Below are positions 36,701 to 49,080 of a stretch of 64,000 nucleotides of DNA, one piece after another. Source of the DNA: Deinandra increscens subsp. villosa (lineage: Eukaryota > Streptophyta > Magnoliopsida > Asterales > Asteraceae); assembly GCA_039602395.1 (NCBI GenBank), contig JBCNJP010000019.1, forward strand, positions 1,880,265 to 1,944,264, given 5' to 3'. A model generated the notes under the pieces. That model did not search any database. It worked only from the letters and a program-made list of their open reading frames with translations, and was not told the DNA's origin. The translations under genes and the position numbers were made by a program. Position 1 is the stretch's first letter, and the number at the start of each line of letters is the position of its first letter.

Positions 36701-36802
36701 ATTCAGACCCGTCACACAACATAAAATACCCCCATTCCACAAACACACCAAACTCACACGACCCCCAATGACGGTTGATGTATACACCGAAACACACGCA
36801 CC
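33787..36802. repeat. Segmental duplication, copy C
   Basis: Its first 1.47 kb (33787-35257) repeats copy B 29268-30718 almost exactly. The rest continues collinearly with copy A 14623-16218 until gap 2. B and C share the 83-bp stretch missing from A. Confidence 0.88.
34379..36400. repeat. TGTCACACCCC repeat, copy C
   Basis: Homologous to 13828-15830 and uninterrupted by the LTR seen in B. Non-coding. Confidence 0.45.
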
Positions 36803-37420
36803 NNNNNNNNNNNNNNNNNNNNNNNNNNNNNNNNNNNNNNNNNNNNNNNNNNNNNNNNNNNNNNNNNNNNNNNNNNNNNNNNNNNNNNNNNNNNNNNNNN
36901 NNNNNNNNNNNNNNNNNNNNNNNNNNNNNNNNNNNNNNNNNNNNNNNNNNNNNNNNNNNNNNNNNNNNNNNNNNNNNNNNNNNNNNNNNNNNNNNNNNNN
37001 NNNNNNNNNNNNNNNNNNNNNNNNNNNNNNNNNNNNNNNNNNNNNNNNNNNNNNNNNNNNNNNNNNNNNNNNNNNNNNNNNNNNNNNNNNNNNNNNNNNN
37101 NNNNNNNNNNNNNNNNNNNNNNNNNNNNNNNNNNNNNNNNNNNNNNNNNNNNNNNNNNNNNNNNNNNNNNNNNNNNNNNNNNNNNNNNNNNNNNNNNNNN
37201 NNNNNNNNNNNNNNNNNNNNNNNNNNNNNNNNNNNNNNNNNNNNNNNNNNNNNNNNNNNNNNNNNNNNNNNNNNNNNNNNNNNNNNNNNNNNNNNNNNNN
37301 NNATATTTCGTTTTGCAAGCACCACTTTAATTGGTATTCTTTCTCTCCTTGCCCACCAGCCAAAACGACTAACTTTTTTGGGTAGCCATTTGGATCGGTC
37401 AAACAACATATTATCATGAG
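36400..37420 (-). mobile_element. LINE remnant spanning gap 2
   Basis: Left of the gap is the LINE 3' region shared with copy A. Right of it, minus-strand 37303-37409 translates to WLPKKVSRFGWWARRERIPIKVVLAKRN-type sequence (first residues WLPKKVSRFGWWARRERIPI), the pattern of the zf-RVT segment of plant LINEs. Both belong in that order on one minus-strand element, so the gap probably hides the part between. Confidence 0.6.
36803..37302. other. Assembly gap 2, exactly 500 N
   Basis: A placeholder gap inside the LINE remnant at the end of copy C. Confidence 0.97.
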
Positions 37421-38193
37421 GAAATTCTTTATTTTCTATTAGAATCGGTACATGTTACTTTTCAAAAAAATCAGGGAATGTGAGCGATAAAACTCAGGAA
37501 GAAGAGTGATGTGACAAACTGACAGTACGGTCCCAGCGAAAACACCTCCCCATCATCTTTCGTACAATCATATTGTTGCTACGGCATTACCAACCTGTGC
37601 TGAAGAAATTTCAATATGCAATGGGAAGGGGTGGGGTGGAAGAACTCTAACAGAAACACCACCCCACACCCTTCTCTAATTGAGACAAAGACGAGATGAT
37701 TGGTATCCTCTCCCTCTGCTTTAAGTTATGTTTCATTTCATTTTAAATTTTTGATAAAGTTTTGATCACTTCATTTTTAATGGAAATTCACCATAATAAA
37801 ACTTCATTTTTATTGGACAACTATGTAAATTATTTTTTTTTAACAGCTAAATTACACATCACTCTCAAATTTAGTTTGAATCAACACCAAAATAGATATC
37901 GTTTCTCACCACCAAATATATAAAACCATTTTGATCGGTGAAACTCAGTTCACTCCAAAAACTTATAAACTTTTATAAAGGTCACTTGTGTGATATACAT
38001 AATTGAAACACATGGTATTGGTATGGGAACTTTTGTACAGTTTTTACAAAAGTCAAAGGTTATCAATGTTGGTAGTGTTTCTTTAATGCACCGAGCAATC
38101 CACTCCGTGATTGCGCTACTAATTTTCTGACCAATTAAATCATTTTTAAGTTAAAGATATTTTCATGATTTTAATACTAAGTGACCTTTATCT
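37421..38193. other. Intergenic, no gene seen
   Basis: Mixed AT-rich sequence without a supported frame. Its last 15 bases (38179-38193) are the left target duplication of the SINE. Confidence 0.5.
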
Positions 38194-38445
38194 AAACCAC
38201 TAGGACTTGTTCTAGTGGTTACCCCCTTGGCTCTTGGGGCTTTGGTTACTATGTGACCCAAGTTCTAATCCAAGGGGAGGCAGTTTTACCCCATGTCCCA
38301 GGAGGGGGTTTCTGCCAGGAGAAAGCTTCAGGAGGGGGTGTCTTGGTTCTCACGGAGGTCCGAATAATCGACCTTGGACATAGCCCCGCAAGGGTAGGTT
38401 TACACGTGAGACCAAAGTCGCCTGATCGATGCCATTCCAAAAAAA
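38194..38445 (+). mobile_element. tRNA-derived SINE with perfect 15-bp target duplication
   Basis: 252 bp flanked by AAGTGACCTTTATCT at 38179-38193 and 38446-38460. The 5' part has TTCTAGTGGTTACC and CAAGTTCTAATCC, resembling Pol III A and B boxes, and the 3' end is an A-run. No coding capacity. Confidence 0.9.
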
Positions 38446-38746
38446 AAGTGACCTTTATCTCATCGTTTTATTTCTTAATCGTGTTAATGTGTTGAGTAGT
38501 TTTATTTGGTGGTACTAATTATGTTTAATAGGTTGTGTTTTAGGAAAAGATAATATTAATTAATAGTGTCATGTCTATATGTAGTACATATATTAATCAT
38601 GTTGCATCGTGTCTAACTCGTATAACATGTTTAAACTTGTTATGTTTTACGGGATTCGAACCCTTAACAGAGAAACACTATTTACTATGCTTACCATCAG
38701 ATAACCTAGGACTATCATCGTTTGTTGATATATCAAACGAGAAATT

Positions 38747-38772
38747 GACCCACCCGCGCGTTGCGGTGGGTC
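38747..38772 (-). other. Helitron-like terminal hairpin
   Basis: GACCCACCCGCGCGTTGCGG followed by TGGGTC folds into a strong stem. On the minus strand it is followed by AATTTCTCG and T. This resembles a Helitron 3' end, but CTCG departs from CTRR and the other end is not located. Confidence 0.4.
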
Positions 38773-41700
38773 ACTTCTTTAATGTTACAATCACCAAACC
38801 AAAAAGACTAAATTTTCAAACACAAACAAAAACATAATAATTTACACAAACACAAACCTAATGACTTGTTATAAATTAAAATGATCCAACTTGTTGAACC
38901 TCCAACATGAATTTAATTTACGTTAGGGTCGGCACTTGCGAGAAGTTTTCTGTAAGCTAGCTCTACCAAATCGGCAACCTATCTATTGCAAGCTGCTCAA
39001 GATCTCTGCATAACAACATATTATGTTTGAACATACATATGACTATATAAAAAATCTCTATGCAACTTTGCATACTTCTATAATTCGCGGGCCACCATGT
39101 GTGCATTGTTACAGGCCAACATACACATTTACGTAATCTTCAAGTCAACATTACCAATAAAATTTTTCTTGACATCATAGCTAAGGAAGTCAATAAATAC
39201 AAAGTGAAAGCATGGGCTCATAGCAAAATTGGTATAAAAAAAGTGTCAGATAAAGGTCAAAACCTTTTTCCAGAAATGTTATTAAAAAAGAAAAAGAGAG
39301 TAAGGAGCTGCTAATATTTTCTTAAATTATAAGACATCAATAAGGTTGTTTTTCCATTTTCTTTTCCTTTCTACTTTGACATTATAATTAGCACGTTCAC
39401 CAGATATGGAATATAGCTATTATTGAAATTTATGCATAGTTTGATTTTCATAGAATCAAAGATTTTCAACAAAATTGATTAGAGTATTTCTTCATTGATG
39501 CTTCTAAGCTACTATGCCAGTTATTTGGGTATATATATTTGGTTGGGTAAAGCCAATGTTCCATTTCTATTTCTATAATATGTGACACACTTTGACTTTT
39601 AGAAAGTCAAATGCCGATCCAACTATATAATTGCCTACATTTCTATTTCTATTTCTATAATATGTTGGCAGCTCGAATTTCATAAAATCAAACCTGTGAA
39701 AATAATCTTAGTAAAAGAAATATTAGAAGCATATTATTAAGTTAGAGTTAATGGGTCAGACAATTAGTTAAGTTGGTTAAATTAAATGGCAGTTATGCCA
39801 CCAACAGTTGTGTCACTTGGAGGGGATAGACCGCCAATCTTCTAGGTATGAAAAGGGACCCAAAACTCATTTGTAAAGTTCAACTTTTATGTATATAATT
39901 TCTGGTTCCTTATTTCTTTCATTCTAAAAGATGTCTGCACACTTTTGCTTCAGTTGAACCTATACAAATTCTGTGATAGAATTTGTTTAAATCCGAGATA
40001 GAGTTTGAAATCAACAGTTACATCTCCTTCATTATATTACCTTTCATAACCGACTATGTGAATATGAGGCATGAGGTTAGCACCAACTACCCAATCACCT
40101 GACTGAAAATCTCTACACCTGTAGAAAAAACCCAACACAAAACGTGTGACAAATATACTCAATCAAAGAAATACGTGTGAAAATCTCATCCGATATCCTA
40201 ATCTATAGTAACATTCTCCTCACAAAAGAAACTTGACAATTGTAATATTATCTAGTTTTCTTAAATAGACCTAGCCCCATCCATACACACCTATGCCACA
40301 TCATTAAAGCACTCAAGTCCATTACATACTGTGTACACATATTCAGCTTGTTCATATCCCAGTTCATGTTAATTGTAGCTATTATGATCATTTCTGGCGT
40401 GTTAGCATCTGATTATATGACAAATATGACTGTCTAGGTAATATATGACCATCAACATTCATTCTCACAACTTCCTATTGGAGGCATTCTAGCTTAGATA
40501 ATTAACAGAAACCAAAATTGGTCTACTAAAAAGGGCGTCTGATGATTTATATGTGAAAGTTTACCTCTTGGCTAGGGATGCAAATGTCATTGTCCTCTAC
40601 TTATGTCTGTTGTTGCAAAAGAAAGAATTTAGTAAAAGAACAGAAGAGATTCTTTAGTCATGGATTTATGCTTCTATTTCATTGAGAAAGAAAACTGGCC
40701 ATTCTCACAATAAATTGTCATCGCATATATCTAAACTAAAACATATAAGACACCAAGTACCACATTAAGCAAGCCAAATAGAGTTATACGACATGTAAGA
40801 TTAACAAAAAGACGAAGTTAGAATGCATGATCATGTTTTCACAACATGGATTATTCATTATTGAAAGAAAGATTTCATCATCACCATCTTAAACCATGAA
40901 TTCTATTTTTACTCATTTTTTATTTTCTTTGTTTTTTTTTCCTTTTCTTTAGTTCTGATTTCAACATTGTTTTTCCCCTTTCTAAATTTTTCAGAAAAAA
41001 ATTAATAGAAAAAGCACAGACAACAACATGTAGTCAAGAAGAAATACCCAATATTTAGATGGTAAGTATTACGCATGAAATACAGGAAGAAATATGGAGC
41101 TGCACATTACTCAATTAGTAAGCATGTCACTTAACAACTGTTCCAAGAATCCAATATCCATTTCCGTAATCATAATCCAGATACCCAAAAAAAGTTTTGA
41201 ATTTGTCTAAGAAAACCTAAACCCTTTTTTAAGCAGAATGAACAAATCAAATAGACATTATAAGTCACTGAATATAGAAATGTAAACAAAGTGCTAAATC
41301 CCTAACAAAGTCATCATCACCCGAAGCAAGACACACAATCCACATAAAATATACAAAGTAAACCGAAAAACAAAGAACCATTAAGAAACATAAACAGAAA
41401 AATTACTTGCATCCCATAAGCAGACATCACAGATGTGCAACCAAACCAAAACAAACTCATAAGCCTAAACTAAATTCTTACAAAACTTAGATTAGGACGT
41501 TAGTACATAAGCTATTGCAAAGGTCTATGGCCACAAAATCACACACATATTTGGTTAATTTTAAAGTAATCCAGTATGCTTGTGAATCCATACCTTTAAC
41601 TGAGTACACAATTATTGTAATTCATCCATTATATACCAAAGCTCCAATCTTTGTCTCTGAATGCCAAGTGATAAAACCTGAAGATACACAGAAAAATAAA

Positions 41701-41846
41701 GACATGCAATACACAGACTTAAAAAATCAGAAAATCTTAGACTAAGATCCAAAACCCTAGAAGCAAAAGCCAAAGCAATGTTCGTTAAAACGTAAAAAAA
41801 AGAATCAGGAATTGCAAGTTGCAACATATGAAACAAAGAATTAGGT

Positions 41847-42175
41847 ATAAATTAGGTACCTGAAAAAGAAGAAAACGAAGGTTAAATTAGGTACCTGAAA
41901 AAGAAGAAAACAAAGGTTAAATTAGGTATAGTGACTCCTATGAAGCAAAGAATACACACAACTGAAATTAGGGAGATTGAAATCACGAACCTGATTTGAG
42001 AATTAGAAGGAAGCAAGCAAAAGAAACGTAATAAGGAACAACGACGGCGAGTTGACTCCGAAAAAGCAAAGAATACACGCAATTGAAGTTAGGGAGACTG
42101 AAATCACAAACCTGATTTGAGATTTAGAAGGAAGCGAGCAAAAGAAACGCAATAAGAAACGATGATGGCGGCGAC
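41847..42175. repeat. Two nested tandem repeats
   Basis: A unit of about 38 bp (GGTACCTGAAAAAGAAGAAAA core) occurs twice at 41857-41930. A unit of about 120 bp (AAGCAAAGAATACAC...GAAACGYAATAAG) occurs twice at about 41943-42050 and 42063-42170. Confidence 0.8.
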
Positions 42176-43954
42176 ATGTGAGCAGGTGAGAGAGATGATA
42201 ACTCGTGACTGACCGGAACTTGTTCTCTGTTGCCGAAAGCAAACAAAATACACATAAAGCATAAATAACCGGATACCGCCCACAGGAAGTACAACCCATG
42301 GTAAAGAAAGGGGGTAAAGTGTGAAATAAAAAAAGAGTTGTGGTGAAAACCAAAAATAGTAAAAGAGGACTATTCAACTACAATTTCTATTGTATATTTA
42401 TATAATCAGTAGTGTTATTTAGCATGTCATAATACGTTGTGCACATTGATTAACAAGGCACATCAATATTAACATAAAAATTATAAGTATTCTAACACAA
42501 CACAAATATGAAATTACATATGACATGTAATCCTAAAAAAAAGAATATTTATAAGTTAGCATAAACACGACTTATATAAATATATAATTCGGTATTATTC
42601 ATATACTAGTTTTACATCCCAATAACTACAATGACACTTTTACACTAAAGTGAATGTTTATAGAACGATTTCCATTAAACACTATTGATTTGAAATATCA
42701 CTATTGATTTGACATAAAAAATGTTTATAAAGCGATTATCTTGTAGATGTCGGTTTCTTTTTTAATTTCCAAAGTTTAGCATGATATAACCAACAATTCT
42801 AGTTATTACATAGAAACGTTTTAACAAAAGTAATATAAGGTAAATAAGTTAACCCAAATTCAACTACAATAACAATCATCTTTAGTAAAGTCTCACTAAT
42901 AACATAGTACTATTATTAGGGTTTAGAGATGGTGAGAATAAGATATAGACAACCACGTGGTTTCATTTTAAAATTGTGTCTTAAATTTACATCTCTAAAG
43001 TCAATACTCTTTTGTCCGGTTTTGAAAACGTGTAGATTGGAGGATCATATATGGTTTGGACGATCATATATGGTCCATGATATATAGATCGAGGGTTTAA
43101 AATTTTATTATTTATTTAATTTTCCAAATCAAATATACTATTATATAATAAGTATATAAAACATGAAATCTAAAGAAGATTATATAATAAAGAATTTAGT
43201 TAATTACATTAAAATGTGTAAATACTTACAGAAGAAAATTATACCAATGGAAAATGAACACTTTTACCAAAATAAATATTTATAATGAAATCACAATTAA
43301 ATAAACAAATAAATACTGTTGATTCTTAGATCTATTGGTGAAGGAGAGGTATCTAAAGACAATAAAAGTGGGAGGTCTGAGGTTCACTACTACAAAAAAT
43401 ACGTTTTATACAACGGGTATTTTAATTTTTTGAACCGTTGTCTATGACTGCGTTGTATAAAATCAGGAACCGTTGTTTAAAATAAAAAACAAGATTTATT
43501 TTATGATTAATATAATAAAAAAAAACCGTTGTTTTTGATTATTCAAATATCGTTGTTTAAAACTTTTTAATTAAAACAAATATAGAAAAATAACTATAAA
43601 TAAATGGGTTTTTTTTTAAAAAAAAAACAGGGGTCATTATTTAATTAAAAAAAATGTTTTTTTGACGAATTTAGTAAATTACCAGCACCCCTAATTCACC
43701 TCTACTTATTTGTGATCAATCAATTTACAAATTTAATTTATAGAAAACAAAATACATAAATCAACCAATCTGGAACATATTATAATCCAAAATATATTAC
43801 CACCAATCATTGTTTGAAACAAAATTCAACCAATTTAATAGAAATACATCAAACTTTCAAAACTAAATACTAAGCGTGGCCTGAAATGCTATTGCATTGA
43901 GTTGTTATTTCTACATTCAAATCTGAAACACCCTTATACAATAGTTATGAAGCT

Positions 43955-45108
43955 TCACATTCTCCCAAAATGTATACTTTTCTTCCAAAGAACATTCTCA
44001 TAGACCAGCCATGCCCATCTATGACAATCATGGGTTTTGTGACTTTTGTCATCCATAAGGTACACAGCTTCCCCACCGCATGCCAAACCAACCGTTCCAT
44101 ATTGCTTCTTTTGACCCTACATAGATGGACTATCTAGCTAAAAATTTATCAAACCACAAAGGCTAAAAATACAGGAATTATAAAACAAGTTTCTAGGTTA
44201 ATACAAGAATTTAATTATAATATGACTGAGTTACTAACCATTGCCTAGCAAGGAGAACTATGGAGGGATAATTCACCCGTTTCTTACACACCTGCAGACG
44301 ATGAGATCATGTTAGAATTTAAATTTTAAATATAAACATTTTTACCATTGGTTTAAAAAAGGCGCTTTTGATGTGCATTGCACATAGGAACTCTAAGGCG
44401 ACACTTAGTTTAATTCTAGGATTGTACGAGGTTGATATTTAAAAATAACTAAAGGAATGAAAAAATTCTGAAATTTTTTATTTGATAAAAAGGCTGATAT
44501 GTAAAACAAGTGAGAGGGTCAAAGAGATGACTCGAGTACATATGCTTTTGGGACCTAAACATCCCAATGCACCAATGCGCTATCTTAAACCAGGGTTCCC
44601 ATACAAATATAAAAACCCAACTTGTTTTTTAGATAACTAATAGTGCTAAATCTCTTGTCAAGAGAACGTCGCTCTGCCGCAACCATTGCTTCTCTAAGTT
44701 CTATATTTATGTAGAAAATTCTAGCATTTATTTCATTGAAGTATTTTTTGACAGGCTAACTTAATTAGAAAAAAAAAAAGGGCAAAGTCATAATTGCCTC
44801 ATTCAAACATCAAAGTAATGCTACCTTTTCTCATATTCCAATGATACATCACAGGTGAAGATGTGATAATTCTCCGCTCGCTGATTCATATCAAGATGTC
44901 CGGAATCATGATCAAGAACAATACTCTCAACCTATTGAACAACATAATTAGAAAAATGTAAATGAAATAACAAAGTGAATCTTCATAAGTTAAGTAATCA
45001 CATATAACATATACTTATAAAGTGTCTACATTAAACTTATGACGAATGTGAATAATCTCAACCATGAAAAGGTCAATAGCTTCTTCTAGCTTGTCAACAC
45101 AAAGCACC
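43955..45108 (-). pseudogene. Captured multi-exon gene fragment inside the CACTA element
   Basis: On the minus strand, exon-like stretches with plausible splice sites appear in order. About 45020-45108 (after TTTGTAG) reads VLCVDKLEEAIDLFMVEIIH. About 44830-44934 (after AATAG) reads VESIVLDHDSGHLDMNQRAE and continues to a donor AAAG|GTAG. About 44236-44289 reads VCKKRVNYPSIVLLARQ with donor G|GTTAG. 43955-44116 (after ATGTAG) reads GQKKQYGTVGLACGGEAVYL and ends in a stop after 53 codons. The outer exon's first frame meets a stop before its donor, so it is probably broken. I do not recognise the source gene. Confidence 0.5.
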
Positions 45109-45908
45109 TACAAACAATACAAGAAAACATTAAATAATTTTCATCTACAAATGTGCAAGAAATTTAACATTATTATATCCGTTGATTTAGTTGAGTAGAA
45201 ATCTCACAGAGTTCACAACTATATCAATTATCTGCTAAATCTTCAAACAGCTGCAAGAAATAATAAACCAAACAAAAAATTGGCCACAGGGAAGAAAAAA
45301 AAAGGCATATATAAATAAAATCTAAAAACGCCGTAGGTGAATATGTCCCTCTAATCAATCAAAATTGTACCCGGGTATAACTCTAATTTGATGATTCACG
45401 TACCATTCAATCGGATGAGTTGAAAGACAGTAAGAATAAGCATGAATACTAACCGGCGATTAGAAAGTCATCGTTCTGTGAGTGTCACCGATAGGAGAGT
45501 CGTCAGTCTGCAAAATCAAAGCAAACGGTGCTTAGGAAGTTGCCGATGGGAGGGTTGAAGCCTCCGATGCAATTTTAAAACATTCGTAATGGAACCAACT
45601 ATTAGAGTCGTAATTCAAGCGATCAGGTACCTGGATTTCGATTTTGGAACCATGTTCAAGCGATTACCCAACGATTAGGTCCTGGATTTCAAACGAAGGG
45701 AGATTGATAACGGATTAAGGTTTGTAAGGGTCGTGCTGCTAAGATATGAGCGCAATTTGCGATTACCCAAATAGCTAATTTGTAAAATCCAAATGAGTAT
45801 ATGTTGCCGCCTGATGGGATTTTCCCGCTCAAAAGAAATTATCCTACCGCCCAAATCTAGTGGTGATTGGTAAAGAGATAAGTGGTGAGTGTGTTAATAA
45901 TATTTAAA

Positions 45909-46946
45909 GAGTCCTTATAAAGACACCCAGGTTTTTACTAAAAACACCCAAAGCATACGATCGTTTCACCCAAAACGACACTGAAACGATCGTTTCACCT
46001 GAAATGGCCCCTTGGAATTGTACGTCGACATCAAAAGCTACAACCCTATCAAATCATGTTTATTCCTTCGATCGTTTTGCATGAAACGACCTGAATTTTA
46101 GGCCGTTTTATAACAAACGACCGTTTCTGGATTTCTTTTAAATTCATTAGATGTGATGTTTTATTCTATTTAAATCGTATATATATCGATCGATCGATCG
46201 TATATTTTCATATTATCGATCGATCGTCCATTGTTTTATACTACAATCATTTTCAAGATTCGTAAGAGATGTCGTGGTTCGATGAATTATTTAACGGAGG
46301 CAGCGGAGGTGATAGCTACAACCCCGGCGGTTATGATGGAAGTGATAATTATGGAGGTAATTACGGAGGAATTTACGAAGGAGACGCCGGTAGTTATGTC
46401 GGTAATTATGCAGGAAATTATTCTGGTAATTACAACAACAACGACGACGACGACGACAACAACAGTAACAACAACAACAATAACGACGACGACGACAATA
46501 ACAACAACAACGGCGGCGACGACAACAACAACAACAACGGCGACGACGAAAACAACCGTGAGTATTATGAAACCGACCAGGTACCACCTATTCATGTTTT
46601 TCGTCATTTAATTTTTATGATTTATACATATTATCGGAATCCATGTGTATATTATCACCACTTCCAATTATGATACTTATTTAATAATTTTAGATCTTCG
46701 TATCAAAAAAAGAGCTGTTTGACTGGGCCTTTGAACGAGCTTGTCCAAAGGGTTATGTTCTATCAACTAAACGGTCGTTTTATACAAAACGACCCGACAA
46801 ACATTCCCTAATCATCACCTAATCATTGCCATATAACGGTTTTAATATTTCCTTGGCTCGTTTCACCCAAAACGATCGTTTCACATGAAACGATCGTTCG
46901 GTTTGGGTGTTTTTAGTAAAAGCCCTGGGTGTCTATAGCCGGACCC
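45909..46946 (+). mobile_element. MULE deletion derivative nested in the CACTA element
   Basis: Inverted ends share GACACCCAGG...TTTTTACTAAAAACACCCAAA (left 45920, right complement ending 46936), and the element is flanked by TATTTAAA (45901-45908, 46947-46954), or a 9-bp duplication with one mismatch. The subterminal parts repeat CGATCGTTTCACC. The length is 1038 bp. hAT is an alternative if the target duplication is truly 8 bp. Confidence 0.72.
46269..46822 (+). pseudogene. N-terminal exons of a MULE-encoded protein, truncated
   Basis: Exon 1 is 46269-46580: MSWFDELFNGGSGGDSYNPG, then Gly/Tyr-rich repeats (NYGGNYGG), then Asn/Asp tracts from GAC/AAC codons. A phase-0 intron (46581-46693, GT-AG) joins it to exon 2, 46694-46822, reading IFVSKKELFDWAFERACPKG followed by YVLSTKRS. 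That pattern (F-x-S-K-x-E-L-x-x-W...G-Y-V-x-x-x-K-R-S) resembles the start of MULE transposase-type proteins in plants. The frame then stops after 42 residues of exon 2, so the transposase core is deleted. A TATA-like and (ATCG)n stretch lies upstream at 46180-46225. Confidence 0.55.
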
Positions 46947-47293
46947 TATTTAAATAACAATAATCAATTATGTAACATAACAATATAAACACTAAAATGA
47001 ATAACAATAACAATATTGAGGCTATGTGTAAGGGAGCATTATGGGGGTTTCATAACATCCCATGACGCCCCAAACCCATTACACGCCCATCTTTAGTAGA
47101 GGTGTACAAATGAACCGAAACCGGTGCCGAACCGAACCGGTTCCGGTTTGAAGCTGCTTTGAGAAGAACCGGTTCAGAATCGATTTGGGTTAAGTCAAAG
47201 CCGACTGGTTTTAAATTAGTAATTATATAATTATATATTATATATTTTAACACACCCACATGTAATTTTCATTACTTAAACATGTTGCAATAG

Positions 47294-49080
47294 TGTAAGG
47301 CCCCATTCCAAATTCACGTATTAACATCGTTTCAATAATCAAAGTTTGAAAATTTCATAATATACTATTAAAACTTTCAACCGTTGACACACCACATTTA
47401 CAAAATCAAGTGTTTACGCTGTTAACTACTTGTTAGTTTACTTGCTAACATTAACCATTACAAGCATATAAGCTTAAATCCCAAAATACATGATGTTCGG
47501 TTCCAAAAGTCTTCGATTCGATCCCGACCCGTCCATGATTGATTACCTACCAACAACACCAGTAACACATTAGTATTGATGGCACATAACAGCAATCAAG
47601 CTTAAACATCAATTGAAAACAGGAAACAACATAAAAATCCGGACAGCATGCTCCAAGCGTATCGCTTGGAGCTTCTGTCCCACCAGGCGATACGCCTGGA
47701 GCCTGGTTTCCAGGGCTCCAGGCCAGTTTTCCCATACTTAGCCAAATTTTCAGCATTTTCATCCTTTTTGCAAGTTTCACCTATCATAACATCATTTTTA
47801 ACATTAGAAACTCCTTATGACATATCATCTATGGTTATAATGCATTTCCGTAAAAAAAATCACAAATTTACTACGAAATCAAATTCGACTAGCACCCAAA
47901 CCGACCCGTTGACCCGTTAAGGCACCCATGTATTTCTTGGCTTACCTAGCAAGTTTACACCTGCAAGTTTCTCACCAAGTCAGTGTCTTGGCACCCACAA
48001 GTGGTGCCAATTCATTCATTTCCCCTGGGGAGTCTCATGCTCCAAGCGATACGCTTGGAGCTGATTTTCCAGGGATCCTGACTGATTTTGCCAGTTTTTC
48101 ATACTTAGCCAACTTTTAAGATTTTTCAAGTTTTTCTTAAAAACTCCAATCATTTCATTTCCTTCAAGATCACGTCTTTAATTAGGAAGAACCATCATTA
48201 TCACTTGTTTTCATATTCCAATCTATGGATTAAACATTTGAGAGTTTAATTACTGAAAACTCAACTTGTTTGACCCGTTACAACTAGTTATAACAAAACA
48301 CTCGAATAACTCTTACCCAGCTTCTTATCCATCATCCTTTGCACATAGTTTGAACATAATGACCCATGTTCATCCAAACGGGACCTACTTAGTATTACAT
48401 TCAGTGATTTCTTGTCTTACCTGTAGGTAATGTCTTCCTTCGCGATCTGTATCGATGCCAGGCGATATAAAAGATATTATTCTCATTTTCTGCTCATTTC
48501 ACCTTGTCTTTCTCCCATCGATCTCTCTGTCCTGACTACTTTTCGACACGGAAGATTAACTACGGCCATTTGGAGCCTTGATCATACATCAAGAAGTTTT
48601 TGAAGCTTGTGGTAAGTATGAATCATTCCCGATTTCCATTTCTAAGCATTGGCTCCTTTGGCTTATGACTGATCAACAGGTTGATCATCATTTTTCAGGC
48701 ATGCATGTATGATCACGAATGATCTAAGGCATTTGGAAGTGAGCACGAGAAAGATTAAGGTGAGAGTTGCCTTGATTGTGCTTTAAAACCCGTTTGTTGG
48801 AAATCTAACATACTAATATGAGTGTTGATGGTGCATGCAATGCTATAATTGGGTTCTGGAGTCGTCAAGGAGCAGATCAATGGGATAATTGGCTTGGAAA
48901 GCTCGAGTACAACTTTTAGTGCACACGATACAATCTATTTATGCATGCATGTGCAAATTTGGTAGTTTTACCATATTGTGAGTTTTGGTCTGGGATACTG
49001 ACCATCTCAGTAGCCAAGGTGCTACAAATTGTGTTTGAATCATATGGTGGAGACCTATTTTGTTGTACATTCTACAATTT
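47294..49080. repeat. LTR-like stretch with palindromes
   Basis: It starts TGTAAGGCCCC and contains two diverged repeats with strong palindromes (47650-47672, 47683-47699, 48039-48061) plus a downstream part (GGGATACTGACCATCTCAG...TACATTCTACA). This could be a solo LTR of a Gypsy-type element, but I found no matching target duplication. No protein is coded. Confidence 0.3.

Larger units (their letters stand above)
38461..43384. other. Long intergenic region without a supported gene
   Basis: AT-rich, with several short frames but none with domain-like content. Contents noted separately are a Helitron-type hairpin at 38747 and tandem repeats at 41847-42175. The repeat-bearing part near 42000-42300 is slightly more GC-rich and could be the leader of an untranslated or degraded gene, but I cannot support a product. 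Confidence 0.4.

Noticed and set aside
42003..42377. Membrane-like 124-residue frame on the minus strand
   Set aside because: It runs through two tandem 120-bp repeats and shares the same frame in the neighbouring unit; no recognisable family.
46287..46607. Val- or Arg/Cys-rich minus-strand frames opposite the MULE exon
   Set aside because: They are the complement of GAC/AAC codon repeats; the plus-strand frame has a start, intron and conserved second exon.
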